Source of the DNA: Jackrogersella multiformis
Taxonomy: Eukaryota > Ascomycota > Sordariomycetes > Xylariales > Hypoxylaceae
Direction of reading: 5' to 3'
DNA: 64,000 nt
NCBI GenBank assembly: GCA_902806575.1
Contig: CADCXD010000007.1
Coordinates: 558,001 to 622,000 of the forward strand
Shown: one piece after another, positions 36,001-46,700 of the stretch
How the letters are laid out: the number at the start of each line of letters is the position of its first letter
How positions within the stretch are numbered: the stretch's first letter is position 1
The notes under the pieces: model-generated
The model's database searches: none
What the model was told of the DNA's origin: nothing
What the model saw: the letters and a program-made list of their open reading frames with translations, nothing else
Program-made: the position numbers and the translations under genes

Positions 36001-38980
36001 GCTTTTATTATTTTATATAATAATTTAAGATTTTATTATGGATTTATTAAAGGTTTTAAGTAAAGGAAGTATATAATTTATTAAAAACTTTACTTATTTT
36101 AATATAATAATAATTATTATATATAAATTTAATAAAAAAACGATTTTAATATTTAGAAATATTAAGTATAAGGCTTATTATTAAGTTACGTTATTTTTTA
36201 AAACGTTTATATTATTAAATTAAGATATTTTATATAAGGTAATTTTAAATAAAGATGTTAAATTTAATAATAAAATATAATAAATATTATTAATTATATT
36301 AATAAATTATTATCCTTAAATTAATAATATAATAAAATAACGTAATTAAGAAGTTAAAATAATAATCCGTTATTATTATTTATTAAATAACGTATTATAA
36401 TTAAAAATAATTTTAACGTTATAATATAACTTTAATAATATTAAATTATTAACGACCGGAAAGTTATCTAATAAATTAATATATAACTTTAAATTATAAA
36501 TTATTATTACTTCGTTAAAAATATTAAAAAACGTAATCGATTATAATATATTAAAATAATATTATTAAAAAAACTTTAAAAAAATGTATTAACTTCGTAA
36601 CCGCCGAAATAAAAGCTTATTACGATTTAAAATATAATTTTATTTCTTTTAAAAAATTAATTTATTTTAAATTATATAAAAGTTATATATTATTAAGTAA
36701 ACCGCCTTATAAATAATTAATATAATATATTAAATCGTTATTAATTTTAAAATAAATCGATAAATTTACGTATAAATTTAAGTTATTTAATAATTAATAA
36801 ATTTATAAAGTTATATTAATAAATTAATTATTTAAAATCTTTTAAAAAAAAGATCCTTACGTAAAAAGATAATTATAATTAAGTTAAATTATTATAAAAA
36901 AAGATAATAATAATTAAATATTATATAAGATTAAGAAATTATTAAATTAATAAATAAATAAATAAATAAAATGTTTTATTTTTAAATACTTTATACGATA
37001 AAAAGATTATTTATTAACTTTCGATTAATAATATTTAAAAAACTTATTTATTTAAAATGTAATAATATTATTAAATAATTATAATAAAAAATACTTTTTA
37101 TTACTTAATTAACTTTATATTAACTTTATTAATAAATTATAACCCTTTAATATATAACTTTTTAAAAATACGTAAACTTTTAACGATATATTTTTAAAAT
37201 TAATTAATAAATTAATATAAATAATTATAAATAAGTTAAACGATAAAATAATTATATATATATTAAGAAAATAACTTAATAAAAATATATTATTAAATTA
37301 TATCGATAATAATTAATTAATTTCCTTTATTTAATTATTAATATTATCGAAAAAATTAACGAAATTATAAGTTATAATTTTAATAAAAAGATTATTAAAA
37401 GTTATAAAACCAGGATTTACTATAACACGGAAAATATAATTTACGGATAACGTTAAAAAAATAAAAAAAAGCGTAGGTAAATTATAAATTATTAAATAAT
37501 TATAATTATTATTAAAATTCTTACTTTAAGAAAAAGCTAAATATTTTAATACTTAAGTTATAATAAAGCTATAATTAAATCGGAAAAAAACTAAATATTT
37601 TAATATTAAAATAATTTATAAATATATTAATATTTATTTAGCAACGATAAAATATAATATACTTACTTATATTTATATTCTTTATTTATATAAGTAATTT
37701 TTTTATTTACTTTTATTAAAAAAAAAAATTTATAATAAAATTTTTTTTTTATTTTTTTTTATAAACTTTAATTTTATAAAGAAATTAATACTTAAACCTT
37801 TTAAAGGTTTAATTAAAAAGATTATTAATTTAACGCTTAAATAAATTTATTAATACTTATTTAATAATAAATAAATAGTAATTATTAATAAAATATTTAA
37901 GATTATTAAAATATAAAACGATAATAAACTTTAATAATAATAAACTTTTTAAAATAAATCGTTTATTCGAAATAATAACGATAAAAATCTAATAAACATT
38001 ATTAATCTTAAAACATATTACGTAAAAATAATAAAAATAATATCGTTTTACTTATAATTTAATATTACCTTAATTATTAAAATATTATTAAAGATTTTAA
38101 TATATAAAACTCCTTTAATAACGATTCCTTATTAAGTAATTTAAAATTAACTTAAAGAGATAAATTAATAAAGTAAAACGATTAATTAAAAAGTAAAAAT
38201 TATTATTAAAATATTTTTTAAAATCTTTAATAAAAATATATTTAAGGTACTTTACATTAATAAAAACGTAAAAAAAAGCGTTAAAACTTTCTTAAAAAAG
38301 TTATATAATAAGTTAAAATTAATCGAATTAACTTTACTAATATATAAAAATAATAATATAAAGCTAAAAATTTTAAAAATTTTAATTAATAAGATAATAA
38401 TTATAATAAAATATTTTTAAGTATTAACGCTTTATAATAAATAATAATAAATATAAATTAACAATTATAATAATAACGTGTATTAATTATTAAAAAATAA
38501 TAATAATTAATAAAAAAGCTTTTAATAAATATTATTAAAATTATAATAATTATAAAAGATACGTATAATATTTTTATAAATTATAAAAAAGATATTATAA
38601 AAATTAAATTATAATTAATATTACTTATTATATTTATTATTATAATTACGTTATAAATTAAAATATTAATTCTTATACTTAAGTTAATTACGTTTATTAT
38701 AAAAAAACTAATAATAATATTAATTAAAATATTAATATTTATATTATTAAAAATTAAACTTATAATTAAAATATAAACGTTTAATAATTTCGATAATATA
38801 CGTTTCATTTATAAAAATACGTTATTAAATAATAATAATAATAATAATAATAAAAAGGATAATATTAATATACTTAATATATTTATTAAATATTAAAAAT
38901 TAATTTAATAAGATTAATTTAATAAAATAATAACTTATAATTAATAAAAACGTTAATTTTTTTTTTTATTAAAAGGGTAT

Positions 38981-39097
38981 TATAAAGAGCTATAATTATA
39001 TAATTTATAATTAAAGTGGTGAAATATTAACTTTACTTTTACTTTTAAAAAGAATAATTATTTTAAGACTTTTATTTTAACTTATTAATATATAATA
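38981..39097. repeat. Right LTR of the nested retrotransposon
   Basis: 117 bp, matching the left copy apart from RIP-type changes (for example GAGC here against GAGT, and AAGAC against AAAAC) and the missing ~50-bp centre. It is followed by AATAA. Confidence 0.75.
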
Positions 39098-40303
39098 AAT
39101 AACCTTTTATATCGATTTTTTTTAAATACTTACGAAACTTTAAAAAAAATTCATTTTTATTAAATATAATACTTTCGTTACTAAATATATAAAAATAAAT
39201 AAAACCTTAAAACTAATTACTTAAAACTTTTAATAATTAAATATTAAAAATATTATTTAAAATTACGTATAAAGTTATTTAAAATATTAATAAAATAAAA
39301 TCTTTCGTTACGTTTTATATAAATATCTTTAATTAATAATAATAATAAATTTTATTATTAACCTTTTTTTATTAAATAATTATAACTTTATTTAAATAAT
39401 AATAAATTTATTTTTTAAAATAAAAAAAAATTTAATAACTTAATTAAAATTTTCGTTAAATAATATTAAAAATTATATAATATATCTTTAAATATTATTT
39501 TTAATAAAAATTTTAAATTTATATTTTATATTTAAAAAAACTTTCTTAAATTAATAAATATTATATTTTATTTATAAATTAATAAATAAATAAAACGCTT
39601 TAATTAAATTTTAAAGATTTATTTTAAAACCTTTATTAATTATAAAATAAATAATTAAAAAAACTTATTTATAATTATAAAATTTACTTATAATAATATT
39701 ACCTTTTTATTAATATATTTACCTTTTTTTATATTAATTATAATTATTATTTAATAACTTATAATCTTTTTATAAACACTTTACGTAATTTTAAAAATAA
39801 ATTATAAATATATTAAAATATTTAAAAATATTTAAAACGAAACCGTTAATAAATAAAAAAATAAGTTAATAAACGATGAAAAAATATATTAATTTTTAAA
39901 ATAAATTAATTTATAATATTAAACGTAAAAAATATTAAAATTAAACGCCTCGTTAAAAAATTAAATAAAAAACTTTTAAAACTTTTTAAAATTTAATAAA
40001 TAATTTCCTTTATCGTAATAAAACTTATTTTTTTAAAAAAATAAAAAATATATAATTTATTTTATATTTTACTTATTAAACTTTATCGTATTAATTATTA
40101 AAAATTAAAATAAAATAAAATATCTTATAAAATAAAAAATTTAACCGGTTAAAAATATTAAACTTAAAAACTTTATAAATATATATTTAATAAAAAAATA
40201 AAAATAATAATTAAATTATTTTATAAATAATACGTTAATAAACTTTATAATTTTATAATTATATAATATATTTAAAAATAAATATTAAAAAAGAAAAATT
40301 TAA

Positions 40304-40612
40304 TATTATATAAATAAACTTTATAAAATAAAATATAATTAATATATATAAATTAATAAATATAAAATATATTAAAACTTATAAAATAAAATTATTAAAT
40401 AAAATTAATTAAAATATTTAATTAATATATATAAAATTAAACTAATAAAATTAAGAAAACGTTAATAACGCTTAAAAAAATATTTAAATTATATATATAT
40501 AAGTTATTACGCCTCGCTTCGAAAAAAGAAAAAGAAAGTAAAGACCTTAAGATTATAAAGAATTATTATTCAAAATTAAACTACAGTTTCAAGCTCTATT
40601 GCCCTTGTCACA
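40304..40612. repeat. Right LTR of the outer retrotransposon
   Basis: 309 bp, ending ACA. Its left part is fully RIP-converted (TATTATATAA where the left LTR has TGTCATACGG). Its last ~95 bp keep the unmutated form (for example CTCTATTGCCC against TTTTATTATTT). It holds ~49 bp near 40,410-40,455 that the left LTR lacks. Confidence 0.88.
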
Positions 40613-40617
40613 CCTGA
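40613..40617. repeat. Target-site duplication, right copy (CCTGA)
   Basis: Exact match of the five bases before the left LTR at 25185-25189. Confidence 0.85.
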
Positions 40618-43093
40618 TCTAATTCAAAGCCTACTTAGATAGTTAAGGTAACCTTAATTCTAATAGCATGAACTCCAACCCCCTTTTTCTTTTCTCGATA
40701 ATACTATCATCTCCACTTTCTCCTTCGTCGCTTTTTAGGTTTGTAAACTTACATACGGCTCTTGAAACCCCTTAATATTTACCATTTCTACTTATTAATA
40801 TAACTTCTCTGTATCTAGTAATCTCGACCTGGACTTATGCCGGCATAAAAGATAATTCTGATCATTATCCTAAAGTAGATATAACGCCCTGCTTCTTACC
40901 TAGGTAGTGAGCCATTTATATTTTCAACATATCTTCGTGATTTCTAAGACCTAAGAACTAAGCACATACCATGGCTTTCAAACTTATTTTAAAAAGCCTT
41001 TGGTACTTAGGTATATTTAAACGCATATTTCCCATTATGGCAGTTAATAAACCGGTAATATAATTCAGTTAATAGAGCCATAAGATCTTGATTCTGTCTT
41101 ATGGAAGAAGGTGGCCGGGATTTAAACCCGTCGAGAGATAAAGGAGATCGACAATGGAGCTCCGCGATCTGAATTGATTTTGTAGTATTAAACAAGGGTC
41201 GACCCGTAAGACACGTGTTTCAGTAAGTGTTATAACGTGCGGTATCAAGGAGAGAATAATTCAGATTAAGAAATTAAGCTTCTTTCTTTTTTCAGCGCAG
41301 CGCGTCATATTCATACTATATACCTGAGGCTGCTGGGTAGGGAAATAGATAGAAAGATCGACAACGGCAGAAGGTTACATACATAGTGTATAGGTATTAT
41401 ACCTACCTAGGTACCTACCTAGGTACATAGCATTACCAGGTACCTAGGTATAAATTGAGAGCATCCATGGCTGCATGGTTCCAAGGTTGAATAAGGATAA
41501 TTGTCACGTGGAGGCTACTTAAGTGCCGGGATGCTGGGGGTAGCATGCGGGAGAAGGTCACACAGACGATGCGAGATCAGTTCAAGGTTCCAAGGTTCCA
41601 AGGTTGTAGGGCGTGAATGCCTACCTAAGGTACCTACCTAGGTAGTGGTTAATTAAAAGTACCTGGGTAGGTACCTAAGTATCTTCCTCAAAGAGGCTAA
41701 AAGGGATCCACCAGGCTTCCAAGGTTGACTAAAAACATCCCGACCCAATGACGTTGACGTTGGCGGATTCTTTCCATTCTTTCTAAGATCTGGACAAAAA
41801 CCGTTTCTGCAGCGATCGATGCATCGATGTACCGTCCTAGGGTAACCGGCCATTCGAGCAACGGGCAACGAGCAACGGGGAACAAAGTCACAAACCTCCT
41901 AAACCTCCCTGCCTCCTAAGGTACCCAACCCAATATTAGAAAGGAATAATATCATTGCCTTGGACCTAACCATACCTACCTACCTAGGTACCTACTTAGG
42001 GTATGAGGTTGACCGAAATCGCTCTGCAGCCAAGCCGACGATGCCAACCTTAACCCTTCAGTCTAAGAGGCCCGGGCTTTACGCCTTTTGTCTTTTGCCT
42101 TACTTTACTAGGCACTTACTCGTTTCCTCTGCTGTGGTTTTCGTCTAGTGTCGTACTATCTACGTACGTATTCACGTATTCATGTATTCACGTATGCAGA
42201 AATATAACCCGAGCCTCTCTGCCATCTCTAAGGGGCTCAAGCTCAAGCTCAAGCTCAAACATGAGATCTAAGTCCTAAAATCTGAGACCGCGTACCTACC
42301 TAGGTAGGTATTGGCATACTCTGGCCATTGGATTCCCGGATCTGGATCAGAAATGCTCCAATCGAGAAAATAAATCCTATTTTCCGAATCAGAATCAGAA
42401 TCAGAATTGTTTAAGAATTGGCCTTCCCGTCAAGCGTGAGTGGCTTTAGGTCGTTCCGGGAACGGGGTTCCGTGGCTGCAGATGGGTCACCGATGGTTGC
42501 CTTTATCGTCCTCGATCACGACTATGACATCGAGTGGTGGCGATCACCCAACCGAAGAGCATCTAAAATCGTACTTCCAATGCTTCCACAAGTCCATCGA
42601 GCTAGAACATGCAGCTCGCCAATTTAACCTGCTTGGAATCCAACGTTCGCCTTTCATCAATACGAAACAGTGCACATCGTCAATCTAGTAAGACCTCTTT
42701 AGTACTATCCCATCGCCATTCAATGTGGAACGACGGAGTATATACTTCCCTCAACGAGAAGAAGATCCGCATGAATCGGATGACCCTCAATTGACCTCAA
42801 ATTCTGTCACCTCCTGGTCTATCCCATCTTTTATATAATAGTCTGCCAACATCTCTAGAAGTCTGTCGTCGTGACCCTGAAAAAAAAAAATTGAAAAGCA
42901 TTAAGGTTGCTGGCATCTTTGTTTAAAATATATTGGCTTCACGGAAATCTACCGCGATAGCCCCAGGTATAGACTCCCCGGCCGCACATCCATCATCAAG
43001 AGTCACAATCTCCTCCCTCCCTAGAACACGCCAAATTTTGCTTAGCTAGGCTTTCGCAAATTATTCCACATAATACCTAACTAGGTACCTATC
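40618..43093. other. Intergenic/upstream region of the LOV-protein gene
   Basis: 2.5 kb without a supported gene. It has normal composition immediately outside the element. Short open frames (41653-41891 minus, 42418-42794 plus) have no recognisable content. The stretch is rich in simple repeats, listed separately. It is probably promoter and leader of the Vivid-like gene; no light-response element is identified with confidence. Confidence 0.5.
41395..42415. repeat. Patchwork of short tandem repeats and CCTAGGTA palindromes
   Basis: TACCTAGGTA-type motifs at about 41,400-41,452, 41,620-41,680, 41,970-41,997 and 42,293-42,312. Tandem GGTTCCAA units at 41,583-41,608. Alternating GTATTCAC/GTATTCAT units at about 42,165-42,197. 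GCTCAA units at about 42,236-42,260. AATCAG units at about 42,385-42,408. Confidence 0.75.
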
Positions 43094-43865
43094 ATGAATC
43101 CATGGGAAGAAAACGCATTGCAAGTAGGTTGCCGAATTCTCACCTCGATCGCCTCTATCCGTCATTATCCGGTACCCCTTTATATCAACCATAAGCAACA
43201 CTTGCGTTACATATTGGTGTTATCATGAGAAGTTGTATGCTAACATACCCTGACGAAACAGTATAACTATCAAAATGATGGCAGCGTAGTTCCGACCACC
43301 GTTGCAATGTCGGCAATGGGTCAGCAAGATGGTGTGCATGATTCTATCATCTATCCGGGACTCTATGCTCCGAGCGGTTTTGACATGATGAACATCCTAG
43401 TGAGTACCTATATAAGAAGCTCGTTACTGCCAACAAAGCTCTTCTAACATTACTCAGGTGCGAGTCATGTCAAGGCCTAATCCAGCTATCGAACTTGGAC
43501 CCATCGATGCGTCCTGTGCCCTCATAATGTGTGATCTCCAACAACATGACTGCCCCGTGGTGTATGCGTCGGACCCGTTCATGGAGTTGACCGGCTATTC
43601 GCAATCCGAAACCATTGGCCGAAACTGTCGCTTCTTACAAGCCCCCGGCGCTAAAGTTCAGAGACGCTCTGCTCGCAAGTATGTGGATAAGGACCTCATC
43701 AAGAAGATGCGACGGGCAGTCGAGTCGAACGACGAGATAGCTGTCGAGGTCACCAACTTCAAGAAGAACGGCCAGAAGTTCATCAACCTGTTGACTATGA
43801 TCCCGGTCTACTGGGAAAGTCCGACGCCCAGGTACTCGGTTGGCTTCCTGGCTGAGAAATCCTAG
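43094..43865 (+). CDS. vvd: Vivid-like LOV-domain blue-light photoreceptor
   Basis: Small flavin-binding LOV protein. In Neurospora, VVD binds the White Collar complex and drives photoadaptation. Exons 43094-43123, 43262-43399 and 43458-43865 join in phase to give 191 residues, against 186 for Neurospora VVD (from memory). An N-cap segment (LYAPSGFDMMNIL, about residues 43-56) precedes the LOV core. The photoactive cysteine is in GRNCRFLQ (residue 113), followed by the FAD-type insertion loop (APGAKVQRRSARKYVD), then VEVTNFKKNGQKFIN and LLTMIPV. The protein is essentially one LOV domain with no effector domain, as in VVD rather than WC-1. The palindrome-like TAGGTACC lies a few bases before the start codon. 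Transcription is probably light-induced, from family knowledge. Confidence 0.9.
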
Positions 43866-45129
43866 TGAGCTGTACGGGATTATAGGAGACTATCTATCTG
43901 ATGATACAGATACAATGGATAACCAGGGAAATTGAGGGAAACCGGTGAAGGGTGTTTGGCGCGTACGATTTCGATTCTACATCATGATACCCCATTGCCG
44001 ATTTTAGCTATTAGGCATCTATTCGTCACCGGGCACATATCTGCTTTTAGGCATTGCATTGGCATCTGATACCCCTTTTGCATTTCGGCTTCGCGTTACT
44101 TTGATAATATTCATGACAATGTATTTGAAGGGATATAATTATAATTGGCGGGCATGGCGGACTCGGTATTTATTGGTATTAAATAAGCCTGTTCGAATAT
44201 TATTCAAACTCTCATACATACCTACCTTCTACATATATCTGTCTATATTGACTGGTTGTCTTGCATTTGTCACTGATAGGAAACTAATAGGAGGTTTGTA
44301 TCGGTACATGTATCTAACTAAATAAAAAAAACCATGTTTGTCCTTATGAAAAACCGACAAGGAGTCGACCCTTCGGGATCCTGCTCGATGAGTACTCCAT
44401 TATAGGTATAATAATAGCTTCCGATCTATAGCTCGGTGCCACTTATTCGACAATCGGCCCAATGGCTGTAAGACGCTAACCATGCCATGGAAGACCATGC
44501 CGTCCGTGACAACAGGAATCACGAATACGACCTTGGTCCGCTAAATACATCTTCCTGTGCGTCCACGGAACGGTTCCTCGCAGCCTGATCATGCCGTCAA
44601 TCCGATCTAGGCTCCTGCGAGGTGGGCAAGCAAAGACTTCACCCCAAGCAAGTGTAACACCTCTAGGTTAGGTCGATATGTCATTTCTTAGAAAAAATAT
44701 TTACCTAGGCAAACACTATGTATATATAGGCTGATAGCTCCCATATCAAACTTATAACTGTCTATACGACGTTAAGCATAACAGCATGCTACTTTCACGC
44801 TAATCGAATAACCGTACCTACCTAGTTATAGCTACAATGTATGTAAATACAATGTCCATATAAGAGTGACATGTTATTACTAGTTAGATAATATAAAAGA
44901 TGTACATTTTGAAGCTAAATTTCTGTCTAGGCACGAGACAACTGCTTGGTCTCGTCAAGTATCGTCGGACTGGATCAACCCATGGCGACCCAAGAGATGT
45001 CTCTGAACTAAGTACCGGATTTGCTATCATCATCATCATCATCATGGGCCATGCAATCCACAAGCTTGGACCAGACAAGCAACTCTGTAGTTCACAAGTC
45101 CCTAGGTATTTTTGCAGCTCAGCTACCCC
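43866..45129. other. Intergenic
   Basis: 1.26 kb between the LOV gene and the convergent cysteine-rich peptide gene. No gene is supported. An open frame at 44059-44325 is rich in Tyr/Leu/Ile and looks fortuitous. A CAT trinucleotide run sits at about 45,029-45,046. Confidence 0.5.
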
Positions 45130-45349
45130 CTAGCAAGATCTGATAGTTCCGGGACAGCTGCCGTCGGAACAACACGCGGGGCTGGTCGGGGTGCAGCTAT
45201 CCTCGGTGCAGCACTGTTAGGGAGAAACAACAAAGTCAGCAGCAATGACGTATGGGGGTGGCATCGTGGGGCGGAGCACTCACGCAGTTCCATACCTGCG
45301 CCGATGCGGCGGCGGCGTAGCATGATGCGAGGAGGATGAGGAGACGCAT
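45130..45349 (-). CDS. Secreted cysteine-rich mini-protein, two exons
   Basis: Exons 45349-45284 and 45213-45130 (intron with canonical GTGAGT donor, GCTGAC branch and CTAACAG acceptor) encode 49 residues. Residues 1-17 form a clear signal peptide (Arg, then Leu/Ile-rich, ending AAAASA). The mature ~32-residue chain holds eight cysteines, spaced C-C-C-x4-C-x6-C-C-x4-C-x6-C, i.e. a CC-x4-C-x6 unit twice, then a closing Cys, with one extra Cys before. An upstream in-frame donor (GTATGG) would remove one cysteine and leave an odd number, so GTGAGT is preferred. There is no Kex2 site. Size, secretion and cysteine density fit effector-like, antimicrobial or surface-active peptides; no family is recognised and no activity can be claimed. 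The CC-x-DG-x-C part faintly recalls granulin repeats. Confidence 0.68.
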
Positions 45350-46700
45350 GGTGAGTGTATATTTAGTTCGATGACGGTAGTCTTGGAAAGAAGAAGAAGA
45401 ATGTTGAGTTCAAGTTTGGCTTTGGCTTGAATATGGAGGAAGATAATGAGGCTGTTGTTTCTATTCGAACAACTTGGCTAGAATAAGGGTAAGCTCTTGA
45501 ACAGATCTTAATACAATATATATATATATATTATATACATATAATATCAGCTATAACGTCCATCACACCAGGCTGCATGAAATGCTTATTTCGAATTCCT
45601 GCTGTTGGTGCGGTCGACATTGGTGTTGGCTCCCCCGAAGATTAAATAGCATCCCTTGCGGCTGGATTCTAAGCCTTTAATTTACCGATCTCAGGAATAA
45701 AAGGCGTTTTGAGATGATATATCGATCCTATATTATTACCAGAGGGGCTGATGTGTATGCGTGGCGTCGTCGCCCTTAGAGGTGGTAGTGGTGAGAAGAT
45801 CTCGCCTAGTCGAGTAGTATTCCACCCCGAGTTTTTCTTGTTGGAGATGCATTACGCATTGAACAAGCCACAAGGGAGAACTATGTGACATATATCCTCG
45901 TTCTCGGGCCCGGTGAGGACTGACGTAGGAAGAAGTTGCAGAAGTTCTCAAGTGAACCCTCTCTACGTTCCTGTGACGTGAGTCTAATATATCTAATATA
46001 CCCCGTCATCATTTAATACGCTCTCCTGCGGCAAGGCCCGATGAAACGTGTACATCCCATAACTCAATGATTATATATTGGTTTGATAATTACATGCCCA
46101 CGGGGAAGACTAGGTAAAGAACCTTGGGTATTACATTAATCTAAATCATCGATATCTTCTGTTTCTGCCCATGTCCACTGGAAACTACCCCCAATAACCA
46201 TATTTCCACAATGACAACACAACCACAACTCCTTTAATCCTTTTAGAAACCATGTTCTGTCCTGCCCGAGCCGCGATAGACCGACGAGCCGAGATATGAG
46301 TGTCGACCCCAAACTCCCAGACCGCCTAGCTGTGTATCAATCTCGCTGCTATTTCTTGTACAGAAGAATGATCTTTTCCGCCTCGACTCGGTCACCAAGT
46401 ACCCCCATAGAGACCAAGGAATCGTCGACGAAAGTTTCATTCTGCCCTCAGACCCCATGCATAGCTGACCAAACCTCTTTGGAAACCACCTCGGACGGGT
46501 TTCCCTCACTATTGCGTATTGCCCCCAGCTTCAAGTATGACGTGTTGCTGTAGAGGGTGGCGATACGTAGACGTGCAGCCCGATCCGGCCAAACCATAGA
46601 CGAGTTTTCACATCAAAGCGTCTAGCTGCCATGCCGGACACACGTAAAATATTCGGTTACGATTAAACCCATAACCGCCCATCCTCGCGTCGCCATCTCA
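45350..46700. other. Intergenic, promoter side of the cysteine-rich peptide gene
   Basis: Mostly featureless. An AT dinucleotide tract at about 45,515-45,545 lies ~170-195 bp upstream of the peptide start and may act as an AT-rich promoter element. The possible coding relic at 46349-46597 is listed separately. Confidence 0.45.
46349..46597 (-). pseudogene. Possible coding relic interrupted by a stop
   Basis: An ATG at 46597 opens 49 codons of balanced protein-like composition (it starts MVWPDRAARLRIATL and later reads SEVVSKEVWSAMHG), then a TGA at 46450-46448. The same frame continues a further 33 codons (FVDDSLVSMGVLGDRVEAEK) to a TAG at 46351-46349. The stop could be one point mutation (TGG or CGA to TGA). 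No family is recognised; chance open reading remains likely. Confidence 0.22.

Larger units (their letters stand above)
29883..39097. mobile_element. Inner (nested) LTR retrotransposon, RIP-degraded
   Basis: A second pair of direct repeats (29883-30049 and 38981-39097) encloses about 8.9 kb inside the outer element. Both copies begin TATAAAGAG and end ATATAATA, as expected for TG...CA termini after RIP. AATAA flanks the pair at 29878-29882 and 39098-39102, fitting a 5-bp target duplication but weak evidence in such AT-rich DNA. An AAAAGGG purine run lies just before the right LTR at about 38,972. The total of 9.2 kb is large for a fungal LTR element, so a further insertion is possible. No coding sequence survives. 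Confidence 0.75.
25190..40612. mobile_element. Outer LTR retrotransposon, RIP-degraded, carrying a nested element
   Basis: It is bounded by direct LTRs (25190-25449 and 40304-40612) and an exact 5-bp target duplication. Removing the nested element leaves about 6.2 kb, a normal LTR-retrotransposon size. The interior is nearly all A+T. CpA and TpG are almost absent, while the remaining C and G lie mostly in CpG, CpC or CpT contexts, which is the RIP signature. Gag-pol is not readable in any frame and orientation cannot be set from coding. A purine run (AAAAAAGAAAAA) just before the right LTR at about 40,288-40,299 fits a polypurine tract and suggests plus orientation. Confidence 0.88.

Noticed and set aside
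38581..38808. 75-codon minus-strand open frame in the AT block
   Set aside because: Ile/Asn-rich artefact of AT bias in the nested element; no domain or start context.
25450..40303. Centromere or replication origin as explanation of the AT block
   Set aside because: Exact LTR pairs and target duplications explain the boundaries; no centromere-specific evidence can be seen from sequence.
41105..41170. tRNA-like T-arm (GGTTTAAATCC on the minus strand)
   Set aside because: The T-stem pairs over only four bases and no matching acceptor or anticodon arms can be formed.
44059..44325. 88-codon open frame after the LOV gene
   Set aside because: Aromatic and Ile/Leu-rich by AT bias, no family resemblance, no splice partners.
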